From Microcoleus sp. CAWBG506 (GTDB lineage Bacteria; Cyanobacteriota; Cyanobacteriia; Cyanobacteriales; Microcoleaceae), in the NCBI GenBank assembly GCA_020883125.1, contig JAHREW010000047.1, positions 1-49,217 of the forward strand: a stretch of 49,217 nt of DNA, written 5' to 3'. The notes below the pieces were generated by a model, which saw nothing but the letters and a program-made list of their open reading frames with translations, was not told where the DNA came from and searched no databases. Position 1 is the stretch's first letter; every line of letters starts with the position of its first letter. Shown piece after piece: positions 16,989 through 26,368 of the stretch. The position numbers and the translations under genes were made by a program.

Positions 16989-17987
16989 TCGCTTTACAAT
17001 GAATCGCCCGACACCGCTCAACAGACAGCAGCAGAATTACTGAAAGATTTTGCGGGCGATCGCACTCTGTTTTTACTGGTAGAAAATCTCGATGATTTAT
17101 TTGAAGGGTTGGGCGACAGCGGGCAACAGCAATTCCGAGACTATTTAGAAAATACTCATTTCTTTACGATTTTCGCCACATCTCAACATTCATTTAAAGG
17201 AATTGACAATAAAAAAGCGCCATTCTATAATTTTTTCAAGCGCCATGATTTAGAAAAGCTAAATTTAGATCAAGTTGTCTGCTTGTTGAAAAACATCGCT
17301 AAATTAGAGGGCAACAAAGAACTAGAATTATTCATAGAAACCGCAAAGGGACGTTCTCGAATCGAAGCAATCCATCACTTGGCTGGCGGCAACCACCGCG
17401 TTTATATGATTTTTGCGGAATTTTTGACTCGCGACTCGCTCTATCGACTGGTAAAACCCTTTTTGCAAACCCTGGATGAATTGACGCCCTACTATCAGGC
17501 GCGAATGGCGTGGCTTTCGCCGCAGCAACGCAAGATAGTTGAATTTTTGTGCGATCGACGCGGGGCTGTGATGGTGAAAGAGATTGCTCAACGCTGTTTT
17601 ATAACGCATCAAACAGCATCCAGCCAACTTAAACAACTATCGGGAATGGGTTATGTGACGAGCGAATCGATCGGGCGCGAGTCGTATTATGAAATTCGAG
17701 AAGTGCTCATGCGCTTTTGCATGGATGTGAAGAAGCATCGGGGCGAGCCGATTAGTTTAATTGTGGATTTTTTGCGGTTGTGGTACACGCAAGAAGAGTT
17801 AAAACAGCGATTGTATCGCTTGGGAGTAGGATTTAGTGCGATCGAGAAAGAGCTAGTTGATACGAGATTGGAAAAAAGTCATTTGCAATATCAGCTAAGT
17901 TTAGAAACTGTATTGCCTAATGATGTAGTTGAGGTAGAATATATATATACTGCGCGCGCTTCAGGTAAGGGAAAAAGATGGTTGTGA
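16989..17987 (+). pseudogene. 5'-truncated AAA/STAND-type ATPase with winged-helix domain
   Basis: The frame is open from 16989, after a TAA, and reads SLYNESPDTAQQTAAELLKDF, then a Walker-B-like strand LFLLVENLDDLFEGLG. That part lies upstream of the only possible start codons (for example TTG 17109). The P-loop that should precede it is absent, so the 5' end is lost. Further along are a sensor-type segment (HFFTIFATSQHSF), helical lid regions, and a MarR-like winged helix (LSPQQRKIVEFLCDRRGAVMVKEIAQ, then FITHQTASSQLKQLSGMGYV). A one-base change in the A5 run at 17972-17976 would fuse it to the TPR frame that follows. It is probably inactive; expression from TTG 17109 cannot be excluded. 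Confidence 0.7.
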
Positions 17988-17997
17988 AGACTCTCGC

Positions 17998-18450
17998 GTG
18001 GCAGCTTGCGTGCGGGAAATTGAAAGTTGCAAACAAAAGAAAGATTTTGTTTCTGCTTTAAATCTAGCAAATAAACTGGTAGCAATTCGTAGTAAGGCAC
18101 GGGACTGGCTAGAAAAAGCACTTTGTTTGCACGACCTCGAACGGTATGATGAAGCATTAGAATCCTTCGATCGGGCGATCGAACTGGACGCCAATGATCC
18201 GTGGGCTTGGGCCTTACGAGGCTATGTGCTCAACAACCTCAAACGCTACGAAGAAGCCTTAGAATCCTTTGATAAGGCGATAGAACTTGAGCATAATAAT
18301 CGATATTATTGGTATCTTAGAGGCAATCTACTCAACAGCATCAAGCGCTACGATGAAGCCTTAGTATCCTTCGATAAGGCGATAGAACTTGACGACTATT
18401 ATCTGTGGGCTTGGGCGAGGCATTGTGCTCAACAGCCTCGAACGCTATGA
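17998..18450 (+). pseudogene. TPR-repeat segment, N-terminal part of the broken TPR gene
   Basis: About 150 residues from GTG 17998. The frame is open further upstream, through GCEDSRVAACVREIESC, to the A5 run inside the ATPase, so the natural beginning is the ATPase itself. It carries roughly four TPR units of 34 residues (YDEALESFDRAIELDANDPWAW, and so on). The end, ARHCAQQPRTL, is out of frame: around 18414 the sequence gcttgggcgaggc lacks five bases present in the parallel repeat (gcttgggccttacgaggc), shifting the reading frame. The TPR array resumes in the next frame. Confidence 0.7.
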
Positions 18451-19855
18451 TGAAGCTTTAGCATCACTTGATAGGGCGATCGAACTTGGTGCAAATTATG
18501 AGTCTATTTGGGCTTTACGAAGCTATGTACTCGATAACCTCAAACGTTATGAAGAAGCTTTAGTATCTTTCAATAAGGCGATCGAACTTGGTGCAAATTA
18601 TCAGGAGATTTGGGTTGTACAAGGCAATGTACTCAATAACCTCAAACGCTACGATGAAGCTTTAGCATCCTTAGATAGAGCGCTCGAACTTGACCCAAAC
18701 GATAAGTTAGCTTGGAATATGCGAGTCGATGTATTCAACAATCTCAAACGCTATGAATATGAAAAAGTCTTAGAATCCTACGATCGAGCGCTCGAACTTG
18801 ATAGCAACGCTTCGTTAACTTGGGCTAAGCGAGGCGATACACTCAAAGACCTCGCACGCTATGAAGAAGCCTTAGAATCTTACGATAGGGCGCTCGAACT
18901 TGACGACAACGATTGGTTAACTTGGGTTTCCCGAGGCGATGTACTCAACAACCTCAACCGCGATGAAGAAGCTTTAGTATCCTTCGATCGCGCCCTCGCA
19001 CTTGATAGTAATTATCAGCAGGCTTGGATTAAGCGAGGAAATATACTCAAATACCTCGACCGCTATGAAGAAGCTTTAGAATCTTACGATAGGGCGCTCG
19101 AACTTGACGCCAATGATCGATGGGGTTGGCTTTTACGAGGCGATTTACTCCACTACCTTAAATATTATGAAAAAGCCTTAGAATCTTACGATCTGGCAAT
19201 CAAAATTGATGACAACGCTCCTTTAAATTGGGCTACGCGAGGCGATATACTCAAAGACCTCAAACGCTACGAAGAAGCTTTAGCATCTTACGATCGGGCG
19301 CTGGAAATTGACGACAAGGATGAGTTAACTTGGGTTTGCCGAGGCGATGCGCTCAACAACCTCAAACGCTATGAAGAAGCCTTAGTATCCTTCGATCGCG
19401 CCCTCGCACTTGGCCCAAATTTATATGCCTTCAACCGCGCTATCCCCATTCTCGGATTGAATCGTTGGGACGAAGGTATTGCTGCCTTAGATGACGCATT
19501 TCAACGAGTTGAACCTGACGATGAATCTGATGCACATGATGCAAAATTAATTATCAACAACCTCTTCGCCAACAACGATATAGCGATATGGAAACCTCGC
19601 ATAGCCAGCCTAATTACAGTTTACAATAAGCACAAAAATCTCTCAGTCTTAGGACAGGGAATAGTGCGAAATATCCCCGCGCTAATGTCAGGAATGGTCA
19701 GCGACAAAGCCGCCCGCACATGGTTAGAATTGTGGCAAGAACTAACCAGTAACTACGAACAATTCCAAATTCCCAGGCGCCTGCTGAATGCGGCTGTCCG
19801 CTATAAGGAAACCAAGGGCGACAGACGAGTTTTGCTAGAACTTCCCATAGAATAA
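18389..19855 (+). CDS. TPR-repeat protein (C-terminal part of a frameshifted ATPase-TPR gene)
   Basis: Up to 488 residues. After a few out-of-frame codons, TPR sequence starts at about 18416 (RGIVLNSLERYDEALASLDRAIELG) and continues for about ten units of 34 residues with the consensus RYEEALxSYDRALELDxNDxLxWxxRGDxLxNLK. One unit has two extra residues (KRYEYEKVLES). A non-repetitive C-terminal domain of about 130 residues follows (LNRWDEGIAALDDAF ... LWQELTSNYEQFQIPRRLLNAAVRYK). TPRs bind protein partners. The units are very similar to each other in DNA, so copy number has probably changed recently. It may still be translated from TTG 18389 or an internal GTG, but is best read as the 3' part of a broken gene. 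Confidence 0.65.
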   Translation: MTTIICGLGRGIVLNSLERYDEALASLDRAIELGANYESIWALRSYVLDNLKRYEEALVSFNKAIELGANYQEIWVVQGNVLNNLKRYDEALASLDRALELDPNDKLAWNMRVDVFNNLKRYEYEKVLESYDRALELDSNASLTWAKRGDTLKDLARYEEALESYDRALELDDNDWLTWVSRGDVLNNLNRDEEALVSFDRALALDSNYQQAWIKRGNILKYLDRYEEALESYDRALELDANDRWGWLLRGDLLHYLKYYEKALESYDLAIKIDDNAPLNWATRGDILKDLKRYEEALASYDRALEIDDKDELTWVCRGDALNNLKRYEEALVSFDRALALGPNLYAFNRAIPILGLNRWDEGIAALDDAFQRVEPDDESDAHDAKLIINNLFANNDIAIWKPRIASLITVYNKHKNLSVLGQGIVRNIPALMSGMVSDKAARTWLELWQELTSNYEQFQIPRRLLNAAVRYKETKGDRRVLLELPIE

Positions 19856-19949
19856 CGTCATTTACTAGAACCGTTGGTATCAGGAAAAATAGAATAAGTA
19901 ACAGAGGATTTACGCACTCCGACAAAGAAACCGGGTTTTTTACCTAAAT

Positions 19950-20477
19950 GTGTTTGTAGCAGGTGATTTGCTATGGTATCCCGTCGAAGGAGATAACAAA
20001 ACTTGTCAAGCACCTGATACTATGGTAGTATTCGGCAGACCAAAAGGTGACAGAGGTTCCTACCAACAGTGGCTGGAAGATAATATTGCACCGCAAGTTG
20101 TCTTTGAAATCATCTCCCCCGGCAACCGCATGGGACAAATGTTTAAGCTGTTTAAGTCCTACGATGATTATGGAGTTGAAGAATATTATATCTACAGTCC
20201 AGAGGATAATGAGTTGATAGGTTGGCTGCGAAGTGACGGAAAACTAAACTATATTGAATCAATGGAGGGTTGGGTGAGTCCGCGCTTGGAAATTCCTTTT
20301 GAAACTGCATCGGGAGACTTGGAAATTTATCGTCCCGATGGATTGAAATTTTTGTATTATGTGGAGTTGTCAAGACAAATGGAACAAGAACGACAGGAGA
20401 AAGAGTTAGTAAAGCAAAAAGCCGATCGCCTTTCTGAAAAACTCCGAGAAATGGGGATAAATCCAGAGGAAATTTGA
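19950..20477 (+). CDS. Uma2-family protein, N-terminus missing
   Basis: About 175 residues from GTG 19950. It begins directly at VFVAGDLLWYPVEG, which in relatives is preceded by about 45 more residues. Upstream the frame is open only to a TAA at 19899 and consists of a dispersed repeat (aagaaaccgggttttt). The nuclease strands APDTMVVFGRPKG and APQVVFEIISPGN, plus DDYGVEEYYIY, are present, and the C-terminal helix ends KQKADRLSEKLREMGINPEE. It is probably a 5'-truncated gene, cut by the repeat, that may still be expressed. Confidence 0.65.
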   Translation: MFVAGDLLWYPVEGDNKTCQAPDTMVVFGRPKGDRGSYQQWLEDNIAPQVVFEIISPGNRMGQMFKLFKSYDDYGVEEYYIYSPEDNELIGWLRSDGKLNYIESMEGWVSPRLEIPFETASGDLEIYRPDGLKFLYYVELSRQMEQERQEKELVKQKADRLSEKLREMGINPEEI

Positions 20478-20510
20478 GATTTTTATAGTCCTCGAATCAC
20501 GGGTTGTCAG

Positions 20511-20572
20511 AAACCTGGTTTTCCACCGAATCTACGGGCTGTAACCAAGTATTATCTTCAAAAACCAGGTTT
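20511..20572. repeat. Inverted repeat upstream of rsmB
   Basis: aaacctggtttt (20511-20522) and aaaaccaggttt (20561-20572) are exact complements. A related half (aaaccgggtttttt) sits at about 19928-19940. Both belong to a dispersed repeat family. Confidence 0.55.
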
Positions 20573-20593
20573 TTAGGTCCTCACATCTTAACT

Positions 20594-21940
20594 ATGCAAA
20601 ATCCTCGCCAAATAGCCTTTATCGCACTCCGCGAAGTCCACCGCCGCGGTGCATTTGCAGATGTCGCCCTCGATCGCACTTTTCGCAATTCTCAACTCAC
20701 CGACCTCGATCGGCGTTTAGTCACAGAATTAGTTTATGGTAGTGTCAGGAGAATGCGGGCGATCGACTTTATCATCGACAAACTAGCCACCAAAAAATCC
20801 TCCCAACAACCGCCAGATTTACGTACAATCCTACATTTAGGCTTATATCAACTCGAATATCTCAACCACATCCCCCCCTCCGCCGCCGTCAACACCACCG
20901 TTCAACTAGCAAAAGAAAACGGCTTTTCAGGACTCAGCAGTTTTGTCAATGGCTTACTGCGACAATATATTCGTTTAACAGAAACCAACTTAAACCCATT
21001 AACAATTAGTAAATATAAATCATCAGTCGAACGCCTGGGAATTCTGCACAGTTTCCCCGACTGGCTGGTAGAATTGTGGAACGAACAAATAGGCGAAACC
21101 GAAACCGAACAACTCTGCGAATGGTTCAACCAATCCCCCACAATTGACCTGAGAATCAATCCCTTAAAAAGCTCGATCGCCCAAATCGAAACCGCCTTCA
21201 AAGCCAAAAACATCAGCGTTAGCAGAATCCCACACTTAGCCCAAGCCCTAAGACTAAACAGCAGCAGTGGCGCAATTCAAAATCTCCCCGGATATAGTGA
21301 AGGTTGGTGGACAATCCAAGATAGTAGCGCTCAATTAGTCACCCATTTACTCGATCCGCAACCGGGGGAAACCATCATTGATGCGTGCGCCGCACCGGGA
21401 GGAAAAACTACCCACATTGCCGAATTAATCGCAGATACAGGTACGATTTATGCCTGCGACAAAACTGCAAATAGACTCAAAAGACTTAAAGAAAATGCCG
21501 ATCGACTCCAGATGAAATCAATCCAAATTCATACCGGAGACAGCCGCGAATTCCCAGAATTTATCAACCTAGCAGACAGAGTATTATTAGACGCACCTTG
21601 TTCGGGCCTGGGAACCCTCCACCGCCGCGCCGACGCCCGTTGGCATCACACAGCCGAAAACATCCAACAACAATCCCAACTGCAATCGCAATTGTTAGCA
21701 AATTCAGCGACATTTGTCAAGTCTGGCGGCGTATTAGTTTACGCAACTTGCACGATTCATCCTTTAGAAAATGAACGAGTTGTGCGATCGTTCTTAGACA
21801 GCAATCCTGACTGGCAAATCGAACCGCCCACCATAGATTTACCAGTACAGCCATCACCGGAAGGATGGGTAAAAATTTGGCCCCATCGCCATCAAATGGA
21901 CGGCTTTTTTATGGTGCGGTTAAAACGAGGTGAGAAATAA
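20594..21940 (+). CDS. rsmB: 16S rRNA (cytosine(967)-C(5))-methyltransferase RsmB
   Basis: 448 residues from MQNPRQIAFIALREV; an earlier in-frame ATG at 20504 only adds repeat-derived residues. The N-terminal NusB-like RNA-binding domain covers about residues 1-135 (ALREVHRRGAFADVALDRTF). The methyltransferase carries the SAM motif DACAAPGGKTTHIAEL, the conserved Cys of DAPCSGLGTLHR and the catalytic Cys of YATCTIHPLENE. It methylates C967 of 16S rRNA. No obvious ribosome site is present, and it is transcribed alone. Confidence 0.95.
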   Translation: MQNPRQIAFIALREVHRRGAFADVALDRTFRNSQLTDLDRRLVTELVYGSVRRMRAIDFIIDKLATKKSSQQPPDLRTILHLGLYQLEYLNHIPPSAAVNTTVQLAKENGFSGLSSFVNGLLRQYIRLTETNLNPLTISKYKSSVERLGILHSFPDWLVELWNEQIGETETEQLCEWFNQSPTIDLRINPLKSSIAQIETAFKAKNISVSRIPHLAQALRLNSSSGAIQNLPGYSEGWWTIQDSSAQLVTHLLDPQPGETIIDACAAPGGKTTHIAELIADTGTIYACDKTANRLKRLKENADRLQMKSIQIHTGDSREFPEFINLADRVLLDAPCSGLGTLHRRADARWHHTAENIQQQSQLQSQLLANSATFVKSGGVLVYATCTIHPLENERVVRSFLDSNPDWQIEPPTIDLPVQPSPEGWVKIWPHRHQMDGFFMVRLKRGEK

Positions 21941-21952
21941 AGACTAAAGTCC

Positions 21953-24523
21953 TTATTGTGGCGGTTCTTGATAATTATTCGGTTGTTGATAACCAGGATC
22001 TTGCCACTCGCGATGCCTAGGTTCAGGATTAGGATTGTAAGGGACGATCGCACCATCATCATTCACAATCATGCCACGAATAATCCGATTTGGCTCCACC
22101 GGTTTGGGCTTAATACTACCTTTGCGGCCCTCCAACTTCGGCAACTTGGGAAATTCCTCAACCGGCATTCCCTTCACAGCTTGACTCATAAAATCGCGCC
22201 AATTGTAAGCAGCCGTACCGCTAGTTCCCCCGGTGGGATAGTTGTCATCATTCCCTAACCAAACCCCAGTCACAACCTGGGGAATGTAACCAATAAACCA
22301 CAAATCCCTGACTTTTTCCGAAGTACCGGTTTTGCCAGCTACAGCGCGATCGTTTAAAGCCGCAGGGCCACCTGTACCCCCCTGCACCACACCCTCCAAC
22401 ATCCAAGTAGTAATAGCAGCACTATCCTTATCCAAAACCTGCTTCGGTTTAAAATTAGCCTGATAAATCACATCTCCCCGTTGATTTATCACGCGACTAA
22501 TACCGTGGGCTTCAATAAAATTACCTTGGGCCGCCAAAGTGCCGTAAGCATTAGTTAACTCCAGCAAATTCACCTCAGAAGAACCCAAAGCCAGGGAATA
22601 AATTGGACTCAATTTAGATTTAATTCCCATATCGTGGGCTAATTTGATTACAGGTTCAAACCCGACATCCATCAACACCTTGACAGCCACCACATTCACC
22701 GAACTCGTCAAAGCATCAGAGATCGATCGCCAACCGCTAAACTTTTTGCCATAATTATTCGGTTGATAGCCATCGATAATAATTGGTTCGTCTTCATAGC
22801 TGTCATAAGGCGAAAAACCAGCCCCCATGGCCGTAGCATAAACTAACCCCTTAAAAGTCGATCCGGGCTGCCGCAAAGCCTGAGTAGCGCGATTAAACTC
22901 ACTTTCCTGAAAATTTCCACCTCCTACCAGGGCCTTCACTTCCCCAGTTTTAGTATCCATAGAAACTAAAGCAGCCTGTTCAAAACCCTGACGGGCGCCA
23001 TCAACTTCGATCGCATTTTTAATCACCTCTTCAGCGATTTTCTGCCACTTCAAATCCACCGTCGTCTCAACAGTCAAACCACCAGCTTCCAAAGCATCCT
23101 GAGAAACATAACGTGGCAATTCCTTTCTAATGTAACTAGCAAAATAAGGCGCAGTCACTTTAAAACGCTTTGGTGGACTTTGTTTAACAGTCAAAGGTTC
23201 CGCCATCGCTTCCTTAGCTTGAGCCTCAGTAATTACCTTCGCTTCTTGCATTTGTTCCAGCACAAGATTGCGACGCTTCTTCGCAAAATTCGGATTAACC
23301 AAAGGCGAATATTCACTCGGTGCCGGAGGCAAACCCGCCAAAGTTGCCATTTCGGCCAAAGTCAATTTATCAACTGTTTTGCTAAAGAAAACCCAAGCTG
23401 CATCCGCGACTCCGTAAGAATCAGAACCCAAATAAACCAAATTCAAGTATCGTTCTAAAACTTGTTCTTTACTCAACTCTCGCTCAATTTTCTGAGCCAA
23501 AAGAGCCTCCCGCAGCTTCCGTCGAATACTTCTTTCCTGATTGAGAAAAACAACGCGAGCTAATTGTTGGGTAATGGTACTGCCACCCTGCACCAAATCT
23601 CTCGCCAGTAAATTAGAAACAATCGATCGCACAATACCTTGATAATCCACACCGCGATGTTCGTAAAAACGGCGGTCTTCTATAGAAATAAAAGCTTTAA
23701 TCAACAGATCGGGAATTTCTTTAAGTTTCAACTTATCTCTAGTTGCAGGCCCCGATTGCAACAAAATCGTATTATCGGTAGCCTTAATTGTCAGCGTCCC
23801 ATCGCGGTTAAAAGCCGACAAATCATTAACATCCGGCAAACTTTTATCTAAGGTGTGCAAAATCCACAAACAGTAGATTAAAGCGCCACCGCCAATACTA
23901 GCAACACCGATTCCTACCCAAAATTTAGGACCACGGGACAGCAGTTTCTTCAACTTTCCCGGTGGTTTGCTATTTGTCGGTAGTTCGATATTTTCTGCTA
24001 GTTCGATATTTTCCGCTAGTTCGATATTTTCCGCTAGTTCGATATTTTCCGCTAGTTCGATATTTTCCGCTAGTTCAACATTTTCCGCTAGTTCGGTACT
24101 TGCAGGTAGTTTGCTACTTGCCGATTTTTTAGGCAATTTAGCATCCAACACCTTCAACCCAGGTTGGAACAATCCTTTTCCCTTTCCTTGCCAACTGGTA
24201 ACTATATCTTCAATTTCCAGCCACACTATTAAGCGCTTCAACCCTTCCCAATCGCGCTTAACTATGGGATAGTAATAAGCTTCCAGTTCTAATTCCGACT
24301 CTGTTGGAGGTGCTGGATCTTCTGGTGCCAGATACTCCGATTCTTCCGCCGTTGTCCGTGTAGAAAATTCCGCCTCCGATGACGGCGAGTCGAGTTCATT
24401 GTCCTCTGCTGTCTGGGGCGATTCTGCATCGGAATTGCCACTTATTGCGTTAGTGACTTTGCTCAACTTATCTTTGATATTTGAGAAAAATTCTGCCACG
24501 TTTAGACCTTCACACCTCATCAA
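21953..24523 (-). CDS. Class A penicillin-binding protein (PBP1A-type)
   Basis: 856 residues; a bifunctional enzyme that polymerises and cross-links peptidoglycan. After a long acidic cytoplasmic N-terminus there is a transmembrane helix at about 201-222. The glycosyltransferase domain has the catalytic Glu in IEDRRFYEHRGVDY (E282) and QGGSTITQQLAR. The transpeptidase has GSTFK (Ser555, Lys558), S608-V-N610 and KTGTSE at 731-736. All key residues are present. Residues about 143-184 are a hexapeptide repeat (six xELAEN units then IELPTN) just before the membrane span, a sign of recent expansion. The C-terminal tail is Pro/Asn-rich. Two ATGs at the start leave a one-residue ambiguity. Confidence 0.95.
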   Translation of the reverse strand: MMRCEGLNVAEFFSNIKDKLSKVTNAISGNSDAESPQTAEDNELDSPSSEAEFSTRTTAEESEYLAPEDPAPPTESELELEAYYYPIVKRDWEGLKRLIVWLEIEDIVTSWQGKGKGLFQPGLKVLDAKLPKKSASSKLPASTELAENVELAENIELAENIELAENIELAENIELAENIELPTNSKPPGKLKKLLSRGPKFWVGIGVASIGGGALIYCLWILHTLDKSLPDVNDLSAFNRDGTLTIKATDNTILLQSGPATRDKLKLKEIPDLLIKAFISIEDRRFYEHRGVDYQGIVRSIVSNLLARDLVQGGSTITQQLARVVFLNQERSIRRKLREALLAQKIERELSKEQVLERYLNLVYLGSDSYGVADAAWVFFSKTVDKLTLAEMATLAGLPPAPSEYSPLVNPNFAKKRRNLVLEQMQEAKVITEAQAKEAMAEPLTVKQSPPKRFKVTAPYFASYIRKELPRYVSQDALEAGGLTVETTVDLKWQKIAEEVIKNAIEVDGARQGFEQAALVSMDTKTGEVKALVGGGNFQESEFNRATQALRQPGSTFKGLVYATAMGAGFSPYDSYEDEPIIIDGYQPNNYGKKFSGWRSISDALTSSVNVVAVKVLMDVGFEPVIKLAHDMGIKSKLSPIYSLALGSSEVNLLELTNAYGTLAAQGNFIEAHGISRVINQRGDVIYQANFKPKQVLDKDSAAITTWMLEGVVQGGTGGPAALNDRAVAGKTGTSEKVRDLWFIGYIPQVVTGVWLGNDDNYPTGGTSGTAAYNWRDFMSQAVKGMPVEEFPKLPKLEGRKGSIKPKPVEPNRIIRGMIVNDDGAIVPYNPNPEPRHREWQDPGYQQPNNYQEPPQ
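23979..24100. repeat. 18-bp tandem repeat inside the PBP gene
   Basis: Six to seven units of the type gctagttcgatattttcc run in a row. They keep the frame (18 bp = six codons) and encode xELAEN on the minus strand. The middle units are identical, the outer ones diverged. Confidence 0.85.
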
Positions 24524-24526
24524 TTT

Positions 24527-24580
24527 AAATTAAAAATTAAAAATTGAAAAGGAATAGCCTTTTTAATTTTTAATTTTTAA
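24527..24580. repeat. AT-rich hairpin with heptamer repeats upstream of the PBP gene
   Basis: ttaaaaattaaaaatt...aaaagg pairs with ccttttt...aatttttaattttt around a five-base loop. It is built of TTAAAAA heptamers, as at 46207-46372. It could terminate chlG transcription coming from the right. Confidence 0.55.
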
Positions 24581-24676
24581 CTTGACATTTTTATTCAATA
24601 CAATTGTACTGATTTTTGAATTCGGGATTTTGGATTAAAAATTATTTAATTCCAAACCGCCAACTCAGAACTTTGC

Positions 24677-25684
24677 TTAAGCAGCATGACCAAGTGCCAA
24701 CGCTGCTACCAGCATACCCAACACCAGGAAAGGCTGAGCACTTGCCTGATATTTAACATCATTTTCGAGAGGATTGCGTAAAAAATACATATCCTGAAAA
24801 GTGATTTGGGGCACAATCAGCAGCAGGAGAATGACAGCGTACAGATTTTGGTGGATGCTAATCAAGTAACCTGCAATCCCGGCTTGAAATATGTCGATCA
24901 TCAACACGCAGATCCAAGCTGCGGTGCCGATGCCAAACATCACTGGCAAAGATTTTAACCCTAATTGGCGATCGCCCTCAACACTTTTAAAATCATTAAC
25001 GATCGCAATTCCCAGCCCAGCCAAACTGTAAAACAGGGTCAAAATCATAATGGTGGGATCTAGTTTACCAAACAAAGCTTGACCAGCCCACCAAGGCAAA
25101 GCAATGTAACTAGCACCCAGGGCATAATTTCCCAACCAACCATTCTGCTTGAGTTTCAACGGTGGCGCAGAGTAGATGTAAGCTAAAAATGCCCCGACTA
25201 TAGTCAAAACAGTCATGGTGGGAAATTCATGACCAGCCCATAAGTCTAGAGCATAAGCGATGCCGATGCCTGCGGCTAATAATACCAAAATTTGCGCGAC
25301 TACTTCGGGAATGGAGATCAGCCCGGAGGGAATTGGACGGTAGGGTTCGTTAATAGCATCAATTTCGCGATCGTAGAAATCGTTCAAAGTTTGAGTATAC
25401 CCAGTCAGCAACGGGCCTGACATCAACATACAAGCTGCTGCGATCGCAAAATTTTCGAGATTCCAGGTATAGCGACCAGAAGAGGCCGCCCCACACACCA
25501 CGCCCCAAATCAGGGGTATCCAGGTAATCGGCTTCATCAGTTGCAAGCGAATCTTCCAAATGGAAGTTTCCCCCGTAGCAGCCCCTTTCATACCCAACAG
25601 TTGCCTAGTTTTGGCATTCCGGTTGTCTGTAGCTGCGCTTTCTGGGGATTCTGGAGAAATTGGGGATGGAGGAGAGTCAGACAT
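24677..25684 (-). CDS. chlG: Chlorophyll synthase ChlG
   Basis: 335 residues. This membrane UbiA-family prenyltransferase esterifies chlorophyllide with geranylgeranyl or phytyl diphosphate, the last step of chlorophyll a synthesis. The first Asp-rich motif NDFYDREIDAINEPYRPIPSG is at about 112-132, and the second is VNDFKSVEGDRQLGLKSLP. About eight or nine hydrophobic helices are visible. The N-terminus is Ser/Pro-rich and soluble. It stands alone, 15 kb from chlH, with no other pigment genes nearby. Confidence 0.96.
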   Translation of the reverse strand: MSDSPPSPISPESPESAATDNRNAKTRQLLGMKGAATGETSIWKIRLQLMKPITWIPLIWGVVCGAASSGRYTWNLENFAIAAACMLMSGPLLTGYTQTLNDFYDREIDAINEPYRPIPSGLISIPEVVAQILVLLAAGIGIAYALDLWAGHEFPTMTVLTIVGAFLAYIYSAPPLKLKQNGWLGNYALGASYIALPWWAGQALFGKLDPTIMILTLFYSLAGLGIAIVNDFKSVEGDRQLGLKSLPVMFGIGTAAWICVLMIDIFQAGIAGYLISIHQNLYAVILLLLIVPQITFQDMYFLRNPLENDVKYQASAQPFLVLGMLVAALALGHAA

Positions 25685-25734
25685 AAATGTGATTTTAGGG
25701 GTATCCTACTGTCGTGTCGATCGGCGTTGCCATA

Positions 25735-25856
25735 ATAATTCTGTAGAATAGCATCAATATTCCAAGCATTGTGTAGTCCACGATTTTTAGATACCCGACT
25801 TCGCAGAAGTTGTCGAGGATCTGGGTATTATATTTTTTTAGGTGGGGTTAACTATG
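25735..25856. other. Gap upstream of chlG with a dispersed hairpin repeat
   Basis: This short gap contains agatacccgacttcgcagaagttgtcg..ctgggtat, related to the hairpin near 12174-12210. No gene is present. Confidence 0.4.
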
Positions 25857-26339
25857 CTAGTTTTCAGTCATCCCATCTGACAAAAAGTCTGGCAAAAAAT
25901 TAGAATCTAAAACCTCAGCAGAAGTGTAAACACACAATTGCGGAAATGTGTCTAGGGACAATCCAGTTTCAGCACTTGCTTGTTCTATTGCATCCGAATA
26001 GCATTCAGAAAACACTTCTTCCAGATAGGGTTTGAGACTGGGGGAATCCTGGAGACTTTTGCGAAGGCGTCTACGGTGTTCGGCTATAGTGCCTTTCCAA
26101 CTACCGCTTCTGCAATCTGGTTGAAATTCCCACTTTAGCAAGTGCATCAGAAGTACCACAAGATTACTCTCCAAACTCCGCCGTTCAGTTCGCCCCAGGT
26201 CTTCTATTTCTGCAATCATATTTTCCCAGTCAATATTTGAATAATCGCGAACACGCAACTTTTCCGCGGTAGTTTCAATCCATTTTAGGTAGTCTAGATC
26301 GTACATTTTTTGTAGATTAACATCTAGTTTTACCGTCAT
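25857..26339 (-). CDS. DUF29 domain protein
   Basis: 160 residues from MTVKLDVNLQKMYDLDYLKW; an ATG 12 codons further upstream is less likely because it would overlap the gene before it. The DUF29 pattern is clear: DYLKWIETTAEKLR, IDWENMIAEIEDLGRTERRSLESNLVVLLMHLLKW, then PSLKPYLEEVF and the C-terminal helices. DUF29 proteins are abundant in cyanobacteria and functionally unknown. It is probably co-transcribed with the upstream membrane HhH gene (about 30-bp gap). Confidence 0.85.
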   Translation of the reverse strand: MTVKLDVNLQKMYDLDYLKWIETTAEKLRVRDYSNIDWENMIAEIEDLGRTERRSLESNLVVLLMHLLKWEFQPDCRSGSWKGTIAEHRRRLRKSLQDSPSLKPYLEEVFSECYSDAIEQASAETGLSLDTFPQLCVYTSAEVLDSNFLPDFLSDGMTEN

Positions 26340-26368
26340 ATTTTTTAGAGTCGAGGACCTACAGATAA

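Noticed and set aside
23967..24272. Plus-strand frame of Ser/Ala-rich hexapeptide repeats
   Set aside because: It is the complement of the 18-bp repeats in the PBP gene, whose domains fix the coding strand.
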